A DNA stretch of 64,000 bases. It comes from an uncultured Clostridium sp. (lineage in GTDB: Bacteria > Bacillota > Clostridia > Oscillospirales > Butyricicoccaceae). The translations under genes were made by a program, and so were the position numbers. The notes below the pieces were generated by a model. That model made no database searches, was not told the origin of the DNA, and worked only from the letters and a program-made list of their open reading frames with translations. The DNA lies in NCBI GenBank assembly GCA_947427035.1, contig CANEGK010000002.1:1-64000 (forward strand), written 5' to 3'. Positions 8,833-18,500 of the stretch are shown piece by piece (position 1 is the first letter of the stretch; each line of letters starts with the position of its first letter).

Positions 8833-8859
8833 AAAATCCGGACGCCAGTGCGGATTTTT
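8833..8859. terminator. Possible second terminator hairpin
   Basis: AAAATCCG and CGGATTTT arms (8 bp) around a 10-nt loop with T runs on both strands, between the ATPase terminator and the dGTPase promoter. Confidence 0.35.
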
Positions 8860-8956
8860 GGGCGGCCGTCAACGCCCGGCGGCGCAAAGCGCAGGCTTTG
8901 AGAGAAGCCGCGGGCGTTATACCACAGACCGCGCTCCGGCGCCAGCGGCGCGCGGC

Positions 8957-8987
8957 AAAAAGGGGAAGCGGCGGGGCTTCCCCTTTT
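8957..8987 (-). terminator. Terminator of PRK06851-type ATPase gene
   Basis: AAAAGGGGAAGC and GCTTCCCCTTTT arms with a GGCGG-type loop, 13 bp downstream of the stop codon at 9000. Confidence 0.8.
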
Positions 8988-8999
8988 CGGAAAAAGGCT

Positions 9000-10073
9000 T
9001 CATTTTTGCAGCTGCACGCGGATTTCTTCGGCCCTGCGGTCGAGCGCGGGAAGGTCTATGTGGGGCCGGTAGATTTCCTCGATGCGGTCATGTAAAGCGT
9101 GCGCGGCCGCGATTTCCTGTACGGCGTCGGCCGTCAGCGCCTCAGACAGCCGGGTCAGGATTTTGGCGTGACCGCGCAGCTGTTTGCGCGGGCCGTAGTC
9201 GATGCAGGCGTCGACGCGGATGCGGCGGTAGGGCGAACCCGCATAGTAGCGCGCCGGGGAAGAGGTCGTAAAGCCGAGCGAAAGCTCGGGAATCAAAAGG
9301 TGCAGCAGCCTGGACGGGTCCTTGGGGCAGTAGCAGGCGTAGACGTCGTAGCCCTGCGCCACAGCGCCTTCGAGCAGCGGCTGCAAAAGGATGGGCGCGA
9401 AGCCGTAGCTGTCGAACAGGTCGTACACGCGCGAGCACAGGATGTCGATGGTCTCGGTAAAGCGCATGACGCCGTTTGGGGTGATGCCGTCGATAAAACG
9501 CTTTTTGACGGCGCCGCGCCGGGGGCCCCTGCGCGGCATTTCGCGCGCGATGATCCCCTTTGCGCGGCGGCGCAGACGGTCGGCGGCAAAGTAGGGGCGG
9601 ATGGACTGGGTGATGTGATCGTCGACCTGCGCGGCGGCCGAAATGAGCCGGTAGGCCTGCGCGTAATGCTCTTTGGCGGCGGCCGACAGCGTCAAAAGGG
9701 CGGGGTATTTTTCCTTCAGCTTTTCGCGGTCGAGAAACTCCGGCAGGGCCAGGTACCCGCCCCGCGCGCCGGGAAAGGCGGGCTCAAGCACATGGGGGGC
9801 CGTCGCGTCGAGCACGGCCAGGCCGCGTGTGCACAGCGCCATGCCGTCGAGCGAGCCCGGGTCGCTCGAACAGTAAATGGCTTCAACCAGCTCGCCTTCG
9901 CCGGCCAGCGGCTGGCAGACCCTGCGGATCATGGTGGATTTCCCGCAGCCGGGGCCGCTTTTTATCATGTAAACATCCCGTTCAAAATCCTCGGCGGCGA
10001 AGTCGTCGAACAGGGACACAAAGCCGTGCCGCGAGTTGGCGCCCAGGAAAAAAGCGCATTCTTTGTGGGGCAT
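9000..10073 (-). CDS. PRK06851-type P-loop ATPase
   Basis: 357 residues from MPHKECAFFLGANSRHG; GGAGG lies 10 nt upstream and the longer open frame further upstream has no ribosome-binding site. Walker A is GPGCGKST (about residues 39-46), followed by YCSSDPGSLDG. A second Walker-like segment is not obvious, although CSRVYDLFDSYG and YDVYACYCPKDP fit the duplicated architecture of the PRK06851 family. Members are common in spore-forming Firmicutes and have no established role; the family call is from pattern memory. Monocistronic with a strong terminator. Confidence 0.7.
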   Translation of the reverse strand: MPHKECAFFLGANSRHGFVSLFDDFAAEDFERDVYMIKSGPGCGKSTMIRRVCQPLAGEGELVEAIYCSSDPGSLDGMALCTRGLAVLDATAPHVLEPAFPGARGGYLALPEFLDREKLKEKYPALLTLSAAAKEHYAQAYRLISAAAQVDDHITQSIRPYFAADRLRRRAKGIIAREMPRRGPRRGAVKKRFIDGITPNGVMRFTETIDILCSRVYDLFDSYGFAPILLQPLLEGAVAQGYDVYACYCPKDPSRLLHLLIPELSLGFTTSSPARYYAGSPYRRIRVDACIDYGPRKQLRGHAKILTRLSEALTADAVQEIAAAHALHDRIEEIYRPHIDLPALDRRAEEIRVQLQK

Positions 10074-10146
10074 AGGGCATTTACCTCCAGAAAATATTGT
10101 CACGCCAGTATATGTGTTTTGGCCCCCGCGGGGTGCAGAAAGGGTC

Positions 10147-10175
10147 TTTTTTTTCGCGTGTTTTTCCGGTATAAT
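10147..10175 (+). promoter_or_regulatory. Putative promoter of the deacetylase operon
   Basis: TATAAT at 10170-10175 with a T-rich poor -35 (TTTTTT, 10147-10152) at 17 bp. The leader to the ATG at 10302 is about 120 nt, with no recognised riboswitch. Confidence 0.45.
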
Positions 10176-10301
10176 AGCCCTGTGCCAAAAAGCGATTTTT
10201 TTCGGCTTTTTAAAAAATCTTAAGAAACAAAGGGGCGGCGGCGCGCGTCTAAAATTTAAAAGGCCGCCGCATGGCGGAAACGGTTGATAGGGGGATGTGC
10301 A

Positions 10302-11663
10302 ATGAGCAAACATGTCGCGACGACGAGAAGAAAAAGAAAGCCCATGTGGCCGCTTTTGCTGCTGGCGCTGATAGCGGTTGTTTTTGCCGTGTGGGCGCTC
10401 GTTTCGGTCTTTAAAGGCGGCGGAGAAGGGGCTGACGGACGCAGCCCGTCTTCGCAGGGCGGAGAGGTTCAGCCCGGGCAGGACCAGGACGAGGGCGGCG
10501 GGACAGAGCCAAAAACGGAAGAGGACCTGGCGGCGCAGCGGCAGGCGCTTTTGGACGAAGCGGCTCTTTTGGCGCGCGGGTATTTTTATGACGAGGCGAT
10601 AACCGCCCTGCAAGGAGCCGGCGAGCTGAAGAATGAAGAGGTTGACGCTGAAATCGCGCGCATTCAGGCCCTTAAGGACGGCCTCGTCAAGTATGAAGGG
10701 CAGCCGTATCACGTCTTTTTCCACAGCTTGATCATTTACCCCGAGCTGGCCTTTGACGACAAGGGGCACCCGGCCGAAGGGTATAACATGTGGATGACGA
10801 CGGTCGACGAGTTCAAGGCCATGCTGCCGCTCTTTCTGGAAAATAATTTTGTGCTGTACGATATTACCGAGCTTTTGGAGTTTGACGAGACGGGCAAGGC
10901 CAAAGCCAAAGACATCTATCTGCCCGCCGGCAAAAAGCCGCTCATTATCTCGATCGACGACGTCAGCTATTACGACTATATGATGCCCGACGGCTTTGCC
11001 ACCCGGCTGGTCATCAACAGCGCGGGCGACGTGGTGACCGAGGTCAAGGCCCCCGACGGCACGGTGTCGCAGACCTATGACGGCGACGTCATGCCCATTG
11101 TCGATCAGTTTGTCAAAGAGCACCCCGAGTTCTCGTGGCGGGGCGCAAAGGGCGTCGTCGCGCCGACCGGCTACCAGGGCGCGTTTGGCTACCGCATCAC
11201 CGACCCCGACTGGTTCACCGAGGAAGAGTTTAAAAAGTTGTGCGACGACGTCAAGGCCATTTCGGCCCGCCTGCGCGAAACGGGCTGGCAGATAGCCTGC
11301 CACAGCTATACGCATAATTCCTTCTGGCGCGGCGACATGTCGCTGGCCCAGGTCAAGGACGACCTAGAGCGCTGGAAAAGCCTGATGACCCCCTATGTGG
11401 GCGAGACCAATATTCTCATCACGCCGTTCGGCGGCCGTTTTGACGCGGGCGGCGACGTGTATAACTATATTGTAAAGGAGCTGGGCTTTACCATTGTCTG
11501 CCCGGTGGGCGCCGGCATGACGACGACCTATCAGTCGGACGGCATGACGCAGGACCGGCTCAATCTGGACGGCTACACCATGATCAAGCACCCCGAGCGC
11601 ATCAGCAAGCATTTCTTTGACCCGACGCCCATCATCGACCCGGCGCGGCCGCCGCTGAACTGA
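10302..11663 (+). CDS. Membrane-anchored polysaccharide deacetylase-like protein
   Basis: 453 residues; start at the ATG preceded by AGGGGG (a TTG at 10284 lacks this). Residues ~17-38 form a single membrane anchor after a basic N terminus (TTRRKRK), followed by a Gly/Glu/Gln-rich linker and a short helical region. The C-terminal NodB-like domain (about residues 150-440) shows the metal Asp pair in IISIDDVSYYDY and the metal-binding HSYTH motif; LITPFGGRFD corresponds to motif 3. This predicts a metal-dependent deacetylase acting on wall or surface glycan outside the cell. First gene of a probable three-gene plus-strand unit. Confidence 0.8.
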   Translation: MSKHVATTRRKRKPMWPLLLLALIAVVFAVWALVSVFKGGGEGADGRSPSSQGGEVQPGQDQDEGGGTEPKTEEDLAAQRQALLDEAALLARGYFYDEAITALQGAGELKNEEVDAEIARIQALKDGLVKYEGQPYHVFFHSLIIYPELAFDDKGHPAEGYNMWMTTVDEFKAMLPLFLENNFVLYDITELLEFDETGKAKAKDIYLPAGKKPLIISIDDVSYYDYMMPDGFATRLVINSAGDVVTEVKAPDGTVSQTYDGDVMPIVDQFVKEHPEFSWRGAKGVVAPTGYQGAFGYRITDPDWFTEEEFKKLCDDVKAISARLRETGWQIACHSYTHNSFWRGDMSLAQVKDDLERWKSLMTPYVGETNILITPFGGRFDAGGDVYNYIVKELGFTIVCPVGAGMTTTYQSDGMTQDRLNLDGYTMIKHPERISKHFFDPTPIIDPARPPLN

Positions 11664-11707
11664 GAAAGACGGCCCTTGCGCCGAAAGAGAAAGGAGACTT
11701 CAGGGAT

Positions 11708-13303
11708 ATGTTTGATCTCATCATCCGAAACGGCCTTGTCGTCGACGGCACGGGCGCGCCCGCCTTTCGGGGCGACGTCGCCGTACAGGACGGGCGCATC
11801 GCCGCCGTCGCCCCGCGCATTGAAGGGACCGGGCGCGAGGAAATCGACGCGCACGGCAAATGTGTCGCCCCCGGCTTTATCGATGTGCACACCCATTCGG
11901 ACCGCCGGATTTTTGACGATGCGCTGACCGGCTGGAACCATCTGGAGGCCGGGACGACGACCGAGCTGGTCGGGCAGTGCGGCTCGCAGGCCGTGCCGTG
12001 GTATGAAGGGCTGACCTGCAATACTTACGGTATGGCGGAAGAGGAATACCGCGCCGTCTGCCGCGATTTTCACAGCTATATGGCCTATGCCGAAACGCGC
12101 AGCCTGGGCGCCAATATCGCCGTGCTGGCCGGGCAGGGGAATATTCGCGGCAGGGTCATGGGCCTGGGCGCGGGGCTGCCCGACGAGCGAAAGACCGCAG
12201 AAATGCGCGACATCATGACCGAAGCGATGGAGGCCGGCTGCCTCGGTTTTTCGACCGGCCTCGTTTACACGCCGTCGGTCTTTGCCGGGCCGGATGAAAT
12301 TGCCGAAATCGCCCGCGCGGCCCACGAAAAGGGCGGCGTGTACACCAGCCACATCCGCGGCGAGGGCAACGCGCTGCTTGAATCCATGGAAGAAGCGCTC
12401 GAGGTCGGGCGAAAGACGGGCATCCCCGTCAACATTTCGCACATCAAGGTCATCGGCCGGCACAACGAGGGCAAGTCAAAGCAGGCCGTCGCCCTGATTG
12501 AAAAAGCGCGGGCCGCCGGCCTGCGTGTGACGGCGGATCTGTATCCCTTTACCGGCGGTTCGGCCCCCCTGGCCAGCCAGCTTCCGCCCAAATACCTGAC
12601 CGACGGCATTGCAAAAAGCGTGCAGAAGCTGGCCGACCCCGCCCTGCGGGCGCAGGTGCTCTGGTCCATCATGAACGAGCCCCAGGAGTTTGAAAGCAAC
12701 ATCTATTCGGCCGGCTTTGACGGCTGTCTGCTTTGCGCCTGTTCGAAGACGCCGCAGTATGTCGGCAAAACGCTGGGCGAAATCGGGCGGGAAGAGGGCC
12801 GCGACCCCTTTGACGTCTGCTGCGATATTTTAATGCGCAACAACGGTGTGGCGCAGGGCATTTACCTGTCGCAGAATGAAAGCGACATGCTGTACTTCCT
12901 GCGCCAGCCGTGGGTCATGTCGGGCAGCGACTGGTCGGACGAGAGCGGCCCGGTCGACTGCGAACGGGTGGCCGGCAGCCACCCGCGCGGCGTCGCCACC
13001 ATGACGCGGCGTCTGGAGCTGGTGCGCGAGCACGGCATCGAGGGGCTGGAAAGCGCCGTATACCGGCTGACAGGCCTTCCGGCCGATGTTTACGATTTGC
13101 CGCAAATCGGCCGTTTGCAGCCGGGAAAAAAGGCGGATATTACTGTTTTTGAATGGGAAAAGGTGCGGGCCCACGCCGACTTTATTCACCCCTACCGCCG
13201 CAACGAGGGCATCGACACCGTGATTGTCGGCGGCGGCGTGGCGGTCAGGGACGGGCGTTTTACCGGCCTGCGCTGCGGAAAAGTATTGAAAAAAGGCCAA
13301 TAA
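11708..13303 (+). CDS. N-acyl-D-amino-acid deacylase (amidohydrolase superfamily)
   Basis: 531 residues, typical of D-aminoacylase. N-terminal small beta domain (LIIRNGLVVDGTGAP), then metal-site HxH in IDVHTHSD (about residue 60), the bridging Cys region VGQCGSQ, SHIRGEG and ISHIKVIG His ligands, and catalytic Asp in MSGSDWSD. The C-terminal IGRLQPGKKADITVFE is the usual amidohydrolase ending. Family members release D-amino acids from N-acyl forms. An AAAGGAG site precedes the ATG; the gene lies 44 bp after the deacetylase, suggesting joint work on cell-wall-derived material (inference). Confidence 0.9.
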   Translation: MFDLIIRNGLVVDGTGAPAFRGDVAVQDGRIAAVAPRIEGTGREEIDAHGKCVAPGFIDVHTHSDRRIFDDALTGWNHLEAGTTTELVGQCGSQAVPWYEGLTCNTYGMAEEEYRAVCRDFHSYMAYAETRSLGANIAVLAGQGNIRGRVMGLGAGLPDERKTAEMRDIMTEAMEAGCLGFSTGLVYTPSVFAGPDEIAEIARAAHEKGGVYTSHIRGEGNALLESMEEALEVGRKTGIPVNISHIKVIGRHNEGKSKQAVALIEKARAAGLRVTADLYPFTGGSAPLASQLPPKYLTDGIAKSVQKLADPALRAQVLWSIMNEPQEFESNIYSAGFDGCLLCACSKTPQYVGKTLGEIGREEGRDPFDVCCDILMRNNGVAQGIYLSQNESDMLYFLRQPWVMSGSDWSDESGPVDCERVAGSHPRGVATMTRRLELVREHGIEGLESAVYRLTGLPADVYDLPQIGRLQPGKKADITVFEWEKVRAHADFIHPYRRNEGIDTVIVGGGVAVRDGRFTGLRCGKVLKKGQ

Positions 13304-13331
13304 AGGCCGTTTTTAAAGGAGTTGTTGCAAA

Positions 13332-13829
13332 ATGAAAAAGCTGCAAAGGCTGCTGGCGTTGGTTTTGTGTGTGTGCGCGCTGGCCGCGCTGCCCGCGGTC
13401 AGTGCGGCGGACGCCGAAGGGTACCCGGCTTCCATCCGCGTGATGACGCAGGAGGAGCGCGATGATTTTGAAAAGCAGAGCGCGGCCGCGCAGTATACGC
13501 CGGCTACGGCGTATCTGCCGAAAAATAACCCGGGCGGGACCAACGGCAACATTTGCGCGCCCTTTCAGGCCCAATCGGGCAGCGTGGCTTTTGTGCTGAC
13601 CAGCGCGCCGGGCGCTGCCAGCTACAATGTGCAGCTTTATGCCGGCGCGCCGGGCGCAGGCGAGCGCGTGTCCGACTATGCGGTGGTCGGGGTCAACAAC
13701 GGGGTTTTCTTTTCCGGCCTGACCGCCGGGCAGGACTATTACATCAAAATCAGCTCGGACACGCTGGCGACCGACGGCTGCACGGCGCTGTATATCCTAG
13801 CGGCCGCCCAGGAGCAGCAGCCGGCGTAA
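13332..13829 (+). CDS. Small secreted protein with Fn3-like segment
   Basis: 165 residues with a signal peptide (MKKLQRLLALVLCVCALAAL, cleavage likely near AVSAAD). The mature part contains a beta-rich stretch (VAFVLTSAPGAASYNVQLYA ... VNNGVFFSGLTAGQDYYIKI) with the spacing of a fibronectin type III-like fold. No lipobox or membrane anchor is seen. 28 bp after the D-aminoacylase with an AAAGGAG site, so likely the last gene of that unit. I do not recognise a function. Confidence 0.75.
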   Translation: MKKLQRLLALVLCVCALAALPAVSAADAEGYPASIRVMTQEERDDFEKQSAAAQYTPATAYLPKNNPGGTNGNICAPFQAQSGSVAFVLTSAPGAASYNVQLYAGAPGAGERVSDYAVVGVNNGVFFSGLTAGQDYYIKISSDTLATDGCTALYILAAAQEQQPA

Positions 13830-13913
13830 AGGCCCGCTGACAGAGAGTGGGCGCCGCGAAGAACGCCGCCCTGCCATGCAAAGCGGGGCTTGCGGGAAAC
13901 GGGAACACGGCAG

Positions 13914-13953
13914 AAAGGCACGGCAAACTGTTTTGATTTGCCGTGCCCTTTTG
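13914..13953. terminator. Bidirectional-looking terminator
   Basis: GGCACGGCAAA and TTTGCCGTGCC arms (11 bp) with a 9-10 nt loop followed by CTTTT; ends the deacetylase/D-aminoacylase unit. Confidence 0.8.
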
Positions 13954-13992
13954 GCTTTTTATGGATTTTAGCAGTTTATACAGGAGGCTGAC

Positions 13993-14406
13993 ATGCTTGA
14001 TACAATACCCGGCGCAGAAGAGATGACCCGTTTAATCGGAGAGCCGTTGTACGATGTTTGGCGTAAATTGGATGCTTTGATTAAAGAGAGATATGACATG
14101 GACTGTTCCTGGAATCAGGGTGGCAAAGCGTGGAAGTATGAGTATAAATATCGCCGGGGCGGCAAAACGCTATGCGCATTGGTTGCAAAAGAAAACTGTG
14201 TGGGGTTTATGGTGATTTTAGGGAAGGGCGAAAGGGTAAAATTTGAGGCAGACAGAGCGCGTTATACAAAGGAAGTGCAAAGGGTCTATGACGAAACTCA
14301 AACTTATCATGATGGGAAATGGCTGATGTTTGCGCCAAAGGATACGGCTTTGTTTGACGATTTTATCAGGCTGCTGGGAATCAAGAGAAGGCCAAACAGA
14401 AAATAG
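13993..14406 (+). CDS. DUF3788 family protein
   Basis: 137 residues, cytosolic. The pattern PLYDVWRKLDALIKERYDMD ... WKYEYKYRRGGKTLCALVAKE ... DGKWLMFAP is that of DUF3788, a small domain family with no assigned activity. Base composition is visibly lower in GC than the flanking genes, which may point to separate acquisition. An AGGAGG site lies 6 bp upstream of the ATG. Confidence 0.75.
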   Translation: MLDTIPGAEEMTRLIGEPLYDVWRKLDALIKERYDMDCSWNQGGKAWKYEYKYRRGGKTLCALVAKENCVGFMVILGKGERVKFEADRARYTKEVQRVYDETQTYHDGKWLMFAPKDTALFDDFIRLLGIKRRPNRK

Positions 14407-14510
14407 CGTATTGCCCTACCGGCAGCAGATAAAGAAGCAAAAGCGCGGCAAACTTTGACGCAGACGCAAGCATCGACGGCGGCTGGACAGCCATTTAAAA
14501 GAATCTGCTG

Positions 14511-14543
14511 AAAAAAGCCGGGGGATTGTTCCCCCGGCTTTTT
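14511..14543. terminator. Bidirectional terminator
   Basis: AAAAAAGCCGGGGG and CCCCCGGCTTTTT arms with an ATTGTT loop; 15 bp after the chemoreceptor stop. The preceding 14407-14510 stretch holds nothing I can identify. Confidence 0.85.
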
Positions 14544-14557
14544 ATGTATGCCGACGC

Positions 14558-16237
14558 TTACCAGCGCGATTCCTGCTTCAGGCGGAAGGCTTCCACCAGG
14601 TTCTTGAGCAGGCTGGCCTGCGAAGACAGCTCCTCACTGGCGGCAGCGCTCTGCTCGCTGGTGGCGGAGTTGGTCTGTACGACGGAAGCAATCTGCTCGA
14701 TGCCTTCGTTGACCTGGCTGATAGAGATGGTTTGGCTCTTGATAGCCTCTACCACAATAGACATTTTGTCGGTGACGCCGCCGGCGCTTTTGCTGGTGCG
14801 TTCCAGCGATTGGGTGACTTTGCCCACCACATCGCTGCCCTCGGTGACGGCCGCGATGGAGCTTTCAATCAGATCCTTGGTGGCTTTGGCTGCCTCGTCG
14901 GACTTGTTGGCCAGGTTGCGCACCTCGTCGGCCACCACGGCAAAGCCCTTGCCGGCCGCTCCCGCACGGGCCGCCTCGACAGCGGCGTTGAGCGCCAGGA
15001 TATTGGTCTGGAAGGCGATGTTTTCAATGGCGGCGATGATTTTGCTGATTTCCTCGGAGGATCTGGAAATCTTATCCATAGCCGAATTGAGCTGCTGGAC
15101 ATATTCCATGCTGATGCCGAGCTGGGCGCCGGCCTGCTCGACAAACTGGCCGGCCTCTTCGGTAGCCTGCGCAGTCATTTTGGCGTTTTCAGAAATTTCG
15201 GTGACGGTGGCGGAAAGCTCTTCAACGGCGCTGGCCTGTTCGGTAGCGCCCTGCGCCAGGGCCTGGGAACCGGTGGCCACCTGGTCAGAGCCGGCGGATA
15301 CCTGTTCGGCGCTCACTTTGATTTGCCCGAGGGTATCGTTCAGCTTGGCTTCGATGCCGTCCATGGATCGTTTAATGGATATAAAATCCCCGATGTAGTC
15401 CTGCTGGGCATTGGAGGTGAGATCCCCGTTGGAAATGGCATCAAGCACGCCGGAAATTTCACCGATGTAAGCGCGCAGGCGGCGTATGGTGTCTTCAAAA
15501 ATTTGCCCCAATTCGCCCACTTCGTCGTCGGAGTGGACGCTGACGCGGACCTCTTTGCCGCTGGCCAGCCCCAAATCGCCCTGCTCCAGGCGCTCGGCCA
15601 CCTGGGTGATTTCGGCCAGCGGGGCGGAAACCTTCTTTTTCAGGTAGGCGCTCAGGAAGAGGATGCACAGGACAATGGCGATGACGGTCAGCACGGCGGA
15701 CAGCCCGATGACAATGAAGGTTTCACGGCTGGCTTCGGCGCTGGAAACGCCGGCGAAAATCAGGCCGTTGATCCGCCCGTTGGCGTCCCGGGTGGGGACA
15801 TAAGAGCATACGAAGGTCTTGCCCTGAATGGTCGCTTCGCCCACAAAGGACTTGCCGTGCTGAAGGATGATGGAAGACAGGTCGGAAGGGAGCTTGCTGC
15901 CCACCAGGCGTTTGCCGTTTTCCATGACGGTGCTGTAGGTGCGCGTGTCCCCTTCGTAGACGGAGAATTCGCAGCCCATGCGCGTTTTCAAATCGTCCAG
16001 CAGCTGGTTGACATCGTCTGCGCCGCCGTTTTCAAGGGCATAAGCCAGCATATTGGTGCCGTTGGTACAGCGCTGCTCCAGCATACCCGTAATCAGGGAA
16101 CGGAACATAAACACGCACACTGCCACGACCACAATAATTGAAATTGCCAGCATGATGACGACCGCATTGCCCACCTTCCGGCCAATGCGCTTGCGCTTTC
16201 CGCCCGCCCGATTGCCGGGCTGCCGAATCATTTCCAT
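14558..16237 (-). CDS. Methyl-accepting chemotaxis protein
   Basis: 559 residues. TM1 at about 23-44 and TM2 at about 173-197 flank a ~125-residue extracellular sensor that looks like a single Cache (sCache) domain ([32 protein letters not shown]). A HAMP region follows ([18 protein letters not shown]), then the signalling hairpin with the conserved tip EIGSIV-type sequence [20 protein letters not shown] and [10 protein letters not shown]. No CheR-binding pentapeptide at the C terminus (ends LKQESRW). No che or flagellar genes are nearby, so it may signal to a distant array. Confidence 0.93.
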   Translation of the reverse strand: MEMIRQPGNRAGGKRKRIGRKVGNAVVIMLAISIIVVVAVCVFMFRSLITGMLEQRCTNGTNMLAYALENGGADDVNQLLDDLKTRMGCEFSVYEGDTRTYSTVMENGKRLVGSKLPSDLSSIILQHGKSFVGEATIQGKTFVCSYVPTRDANGRINGLIFAGVSSAEASRETFIVIGLSAVLTVIAIVLCILFLSAYLKKKVSAPLAEITQVAERLEQGDLGLASGKEVRVSVHSDDEVGELGQIFEDTIRRLRAYIGEISGVLDAISNGDLTSNAQQDYIGDFISIKRSMDGIEAKLNDTLGQIKVSAEQVSAGSDQVATGSQALAQGATEQASAVEELSATVTEISENAKMTAQATEEAGQFVEQAGAQLGISMEYVQQLNSAMDKISRSSEEISKIIAAIENIAFQTNILALNAAVEAARAGAAGKGFAVVADEVRNLANKSDEAAKATKDLIESSIAAVTEGSDVVGKVTQSLERTSKSAGGVTDKMSIVVEAIKSQTISISQVNEGIEQIASVVQTNSATSEQSAAASEELSSQASLLKNLVEAFRLKQESRW

Positions 16238-16274
16238 ACTTGCTCACTCCATCTGTTAAATAATTATAGGTGGA

Positions 16275-16323
16275 TAGACGAACTCAGTCTAACTATTATA
16301 ATGCGGACCAAAGGTTTTTGCAA
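16275..16323 (-). promoter_or_regulatory. Chemoreceptor promoter with adjoining dyad
   Basis: Minus strand TTGCAA (16318-16323), 17-bp spacer, TATAAT (16295-16300). Four bases below the -10 is an inverted repeat TAGAC-N7-GTCTA (16275-16291), placed where a repressor would block initiation or where it could fold in the leader. Confidence 0.65.
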
Positions 16324-16368
16324 GACCCTTTCCGCTTATATCCGGGGCGGGAATGCCTTTTCGCGGCG

Positions 16369-17031
16369 TCAGGTATGGACGATGAGGCGCTGTGCCCAGC
16401 AGATCAGCTCTTCTGAATAGGGGCCAAAGCAATTGAGAGGCGCCGCGCCCGACTGGAGTTCGCCGGCGTACTGTAAAATCAGAGCGTTCTCGCCCGTCAG
16501 CGCCTCGCGCAGCGCGGCGTGGGTGCGGATATACCGGCCGGTGTGGACAAAATGCGCCGCCTGCAAAACAAACAGGGCCGACTTGTAAAGCCCGCAGAGC
16601 AGGGACATGTCGCGTTCATGTACAAAATTATGGCAGCAGGCATGATAAATGGCGCAGGCGCCGTTTTGTACCGCAAGACGGGCGTCTTCGGCGCCCGGCC
16701 GGGGAAAAAGATCGTCCAGCCGGCCGTAGACGGCGTCGGTGTCGTAATAAAACTGAAAAAGCTCGGCCCGCGTCCAATTTGAAAGCACGGCGCGGCCCGA
16801 GACAAAGCCGCACACCAGCTCGCGGTGCGGCAGGGTGTCAAGCATGACCCGATAGTGTTCCAGGTCGCCGGGCAGAAGTTTGTCCAAAATCAGGACGACG
16901 TCGATGTCGCTGCCCGCGCGCGCTTCGCCGCGGGCGCGGCTGCCCTGCAGCCCGACAAAGAGGACGCGCGCGCCGAAGAGGCGCAGTACAGCGTCGCGGT
17001 ATAGGGTCATCCACGGGAAAATATCCGTCAT
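16369..17031 (-). CDS. Nucleotidyltransferase-domain protein
   Basis: 220 residues. The Pol-beta-type nucleotidyltransferase signature is GLQGSRARGEARAGSDIDVV (about residues 28-47), giving the GS motif and metal DxD. The C-terminal part is helical (HEPN-like length, NGACAIYHACCHNFVHERD). The start at 17031 has AAGGAG six bases upstream; the longer in-frame start at 17070 would overlap trkH. It follows trkH by 23 bp and may be the last gene of the trkA-trkH unit. Substrate unknown. Confidence 0.75.
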   Translation of the reverse strand: MTDIFPWMTLYRDAVLRLFGARVLFVGLQGSRARGEARAGSDIDVVLILDKLLPGDLEHYRVMLDTLPHRELVCGFVSGRAVLSNWTRAELFQFYYDTDAVYGRLDDLFPRPGAEDARLAVQNGACAIYHACCHNFVHERDMSLLCGLYKSALFVLQAAHFVHTGRYIRTHAALREALTGENALILQYAGELQSGAAPLNCFGPYSEELICWAQRLIVHT

Positions 17032-17054
17032 AGCGGCTCCTTTCAGACCGGGGT

Positions 17055-18497
17055 TTATTTGCGCTTCCATACGCCGGGGGTAAAGAGGATGAGCATGGGG
17101 AAGATTTCAAGGCGGCCGGCCAGCATGTCAAAGCAGAAGACCAGCTTGGAAAAGACGGAAAAGCCGGCAAAGTTGCCCGCCGGCCCGACCAGCCCCAGGC
17201 CGGGGCCGACGTTGCCGAGACAGGTCAGAACCGAGGTTGCCGTCGTCGTCGTATCAAAGCCGTTGAGGGCGACAAGCAGCATGGAGCCGAGCAGGACAAA
17301 CATATAGGCGGAAAAATAAACGCTGACGCTGTCGGCCGTTTCCTTGTCGACCGTCCGGCCCTCGAACTTGATATTTTTGACGACGCGGGGGTGAATCATG
17401 CCGCGGATCTCCTGCACAATGGATTTGACCAGGATGATGAAACGGGAAATCTTGAGGCCGCCGCCCGTCGAGCCGGCGCAGGCGCCGATGACGGTCAAAA
17501 GCAGGAGAACGGTTTTGGAAAAGGAGGGCCATACCTCGTAATTGAGGCTGGAAAAACCGGTCGTCGTGATGATGGAGGACACCTGGAAAAAGGCGGCGCG
17601 CAGCGTGTCGCCGGCCGAGGAAAACAGGTGGGAAATGTTGCCGGCAATGGCCAGGGTGGACAGCGCGACAATGGCGAGATACCAGCGCAGCTCCTGGCTT
17701 TTGAAGACGCTTTTGAGCTTGCCGAGCAGAATGAGGTAAAAGAGGTTGAAGTTGACGCCGAAAAGCAGCATGAAAATGCCGATGACCCATTCGAAAAAGG
17801 GGCTTTGATACGCGCCTATAGAAGCGTTGCGCACCGAAAACCCGCCGGTGCCCGCCGTGCCGAAGGAATGCACGACGCTGTCGTACAGGCTCATGCCGCC
17901 CAGGCGCAAAATGACGATTTCCAAAAGGGTGAGGGCCAGGTAGACGGAATAGAGGATGACGGCCGTCGAGCGCATCTTGGGCACCAGCTTGCCGACCGAG
18001 GGGCCGGGCGCTTCGGCGCGCAGAATGTGCATCGACCGCCCTTCGGCCATAGGCAGCAGGGCAAGGGCGAAAACCAGCACGCCCATGCCGCCGATCCAGT
18101 GGGTAAAGCTGCGCCAGAAAAGCATCCCGCGCGACAGGCCTTCAATGTCGGTCAGAATGGTCGAGCCGGTGGTGGTAAAGCCGGAAATGGTTTCAAACAG
18201 GCAGTTGACAAAGCCGTGGATTTCGCCGCTCAGGTAAAAGGGCAGGGCGCCCACAACCGACAGGGCGATCCACGACAGGGAGACGATAATAAGTCCCTCG
18301 CGCGCGTAAATGACGTTGGTGCGCGGCTTTTTGAAGGTGAAAAGAAAACTCAGGCCGAGCGACAGGGCGGCCGTCAGGATAAAATAAAGGGTTTCATGCT
18401 CGCCGTACAGCGCACCGACGACGGTGGGCAGCAGCAGAAGCGCCGCCTCGATGCGCATGATAAGCCCGACGGTGCGGGCAACCATCCTGCTGTTCAT
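17055..18497 (-). CDS. trkH: Potassium uptake protein TrkH
   Basis: Membrane subunit of the Trk/Ktr K+ system, 480 residues with four M1-P-M2 repeats. Selectivity-filter segments are visible in order: SGFTTTGSTIL, GTAGTGGFS, ITTTGFSSL and TCLGNVGPGLG. ACAGSTGGGLKISR marks the helix after the third pore. The start lies 3 bp after the trkA stop, so the two are cotranscribed and form one transporter. Confidence 0.95.
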   Translation of the reverse strand: MNSRMVARTVGLIMRIEAALLLLPTVVGALYGEHETLYFILTAALSLGLSFLFTFKKPRTNVIYAREGLIIVSLSWIALSVVGALPFYLSGEIHGFVNCLFETISGFTTTGSTILTDIEGLSRGMLFWRSFTHWIGGMGVLVFALALLPMAEGRSMHILRAEAPGPSVGKLVPKMRSTAVILYSVYLALTLLEIVILRLGGMSLYDSVVHSFGTAGTGGFSVRNASIGAYQSPFFEWVIGIFMLLFGVNFNLFYLILLGKLKSVFKSQELRWYLAIVALSTLAIAGNISHLFSSAGDTLRAAFFQVSSIITTTGFSSLNYEVWPSFSKTVLLLLTVIGACAGSTGGGLKISRFIILVKSIVQEIRGMIHPRVVKNIKFEGRTVDKETADSVSVYFSAYMFVLLGSMLLVALNGFDTTTTATSVLTCLGNVGPGLGLVGPAGNFAGFSVFSKLVFCFDMLAGRLEIFPMLILFTPGVWKRK

Positions 18498-18500
18498 AAC

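Noticed and set aside
10074-11315. N-terminal extension of the PRK06851-type ATPase through the antisense of the deacetylase gene
   Set aside because: The long minus-strand frame crosses the promoter and the coding strand of a well-supported gene; MPHKE at 10073 has a GGAGG site and begins the conserved region.
14407-14510. Possible gene remnant (short frame ending in an in-frame stop near 14497)
   Set aside because: Only about 20 codons remain, with no start, no ribosome-binding site and no recognisable family.
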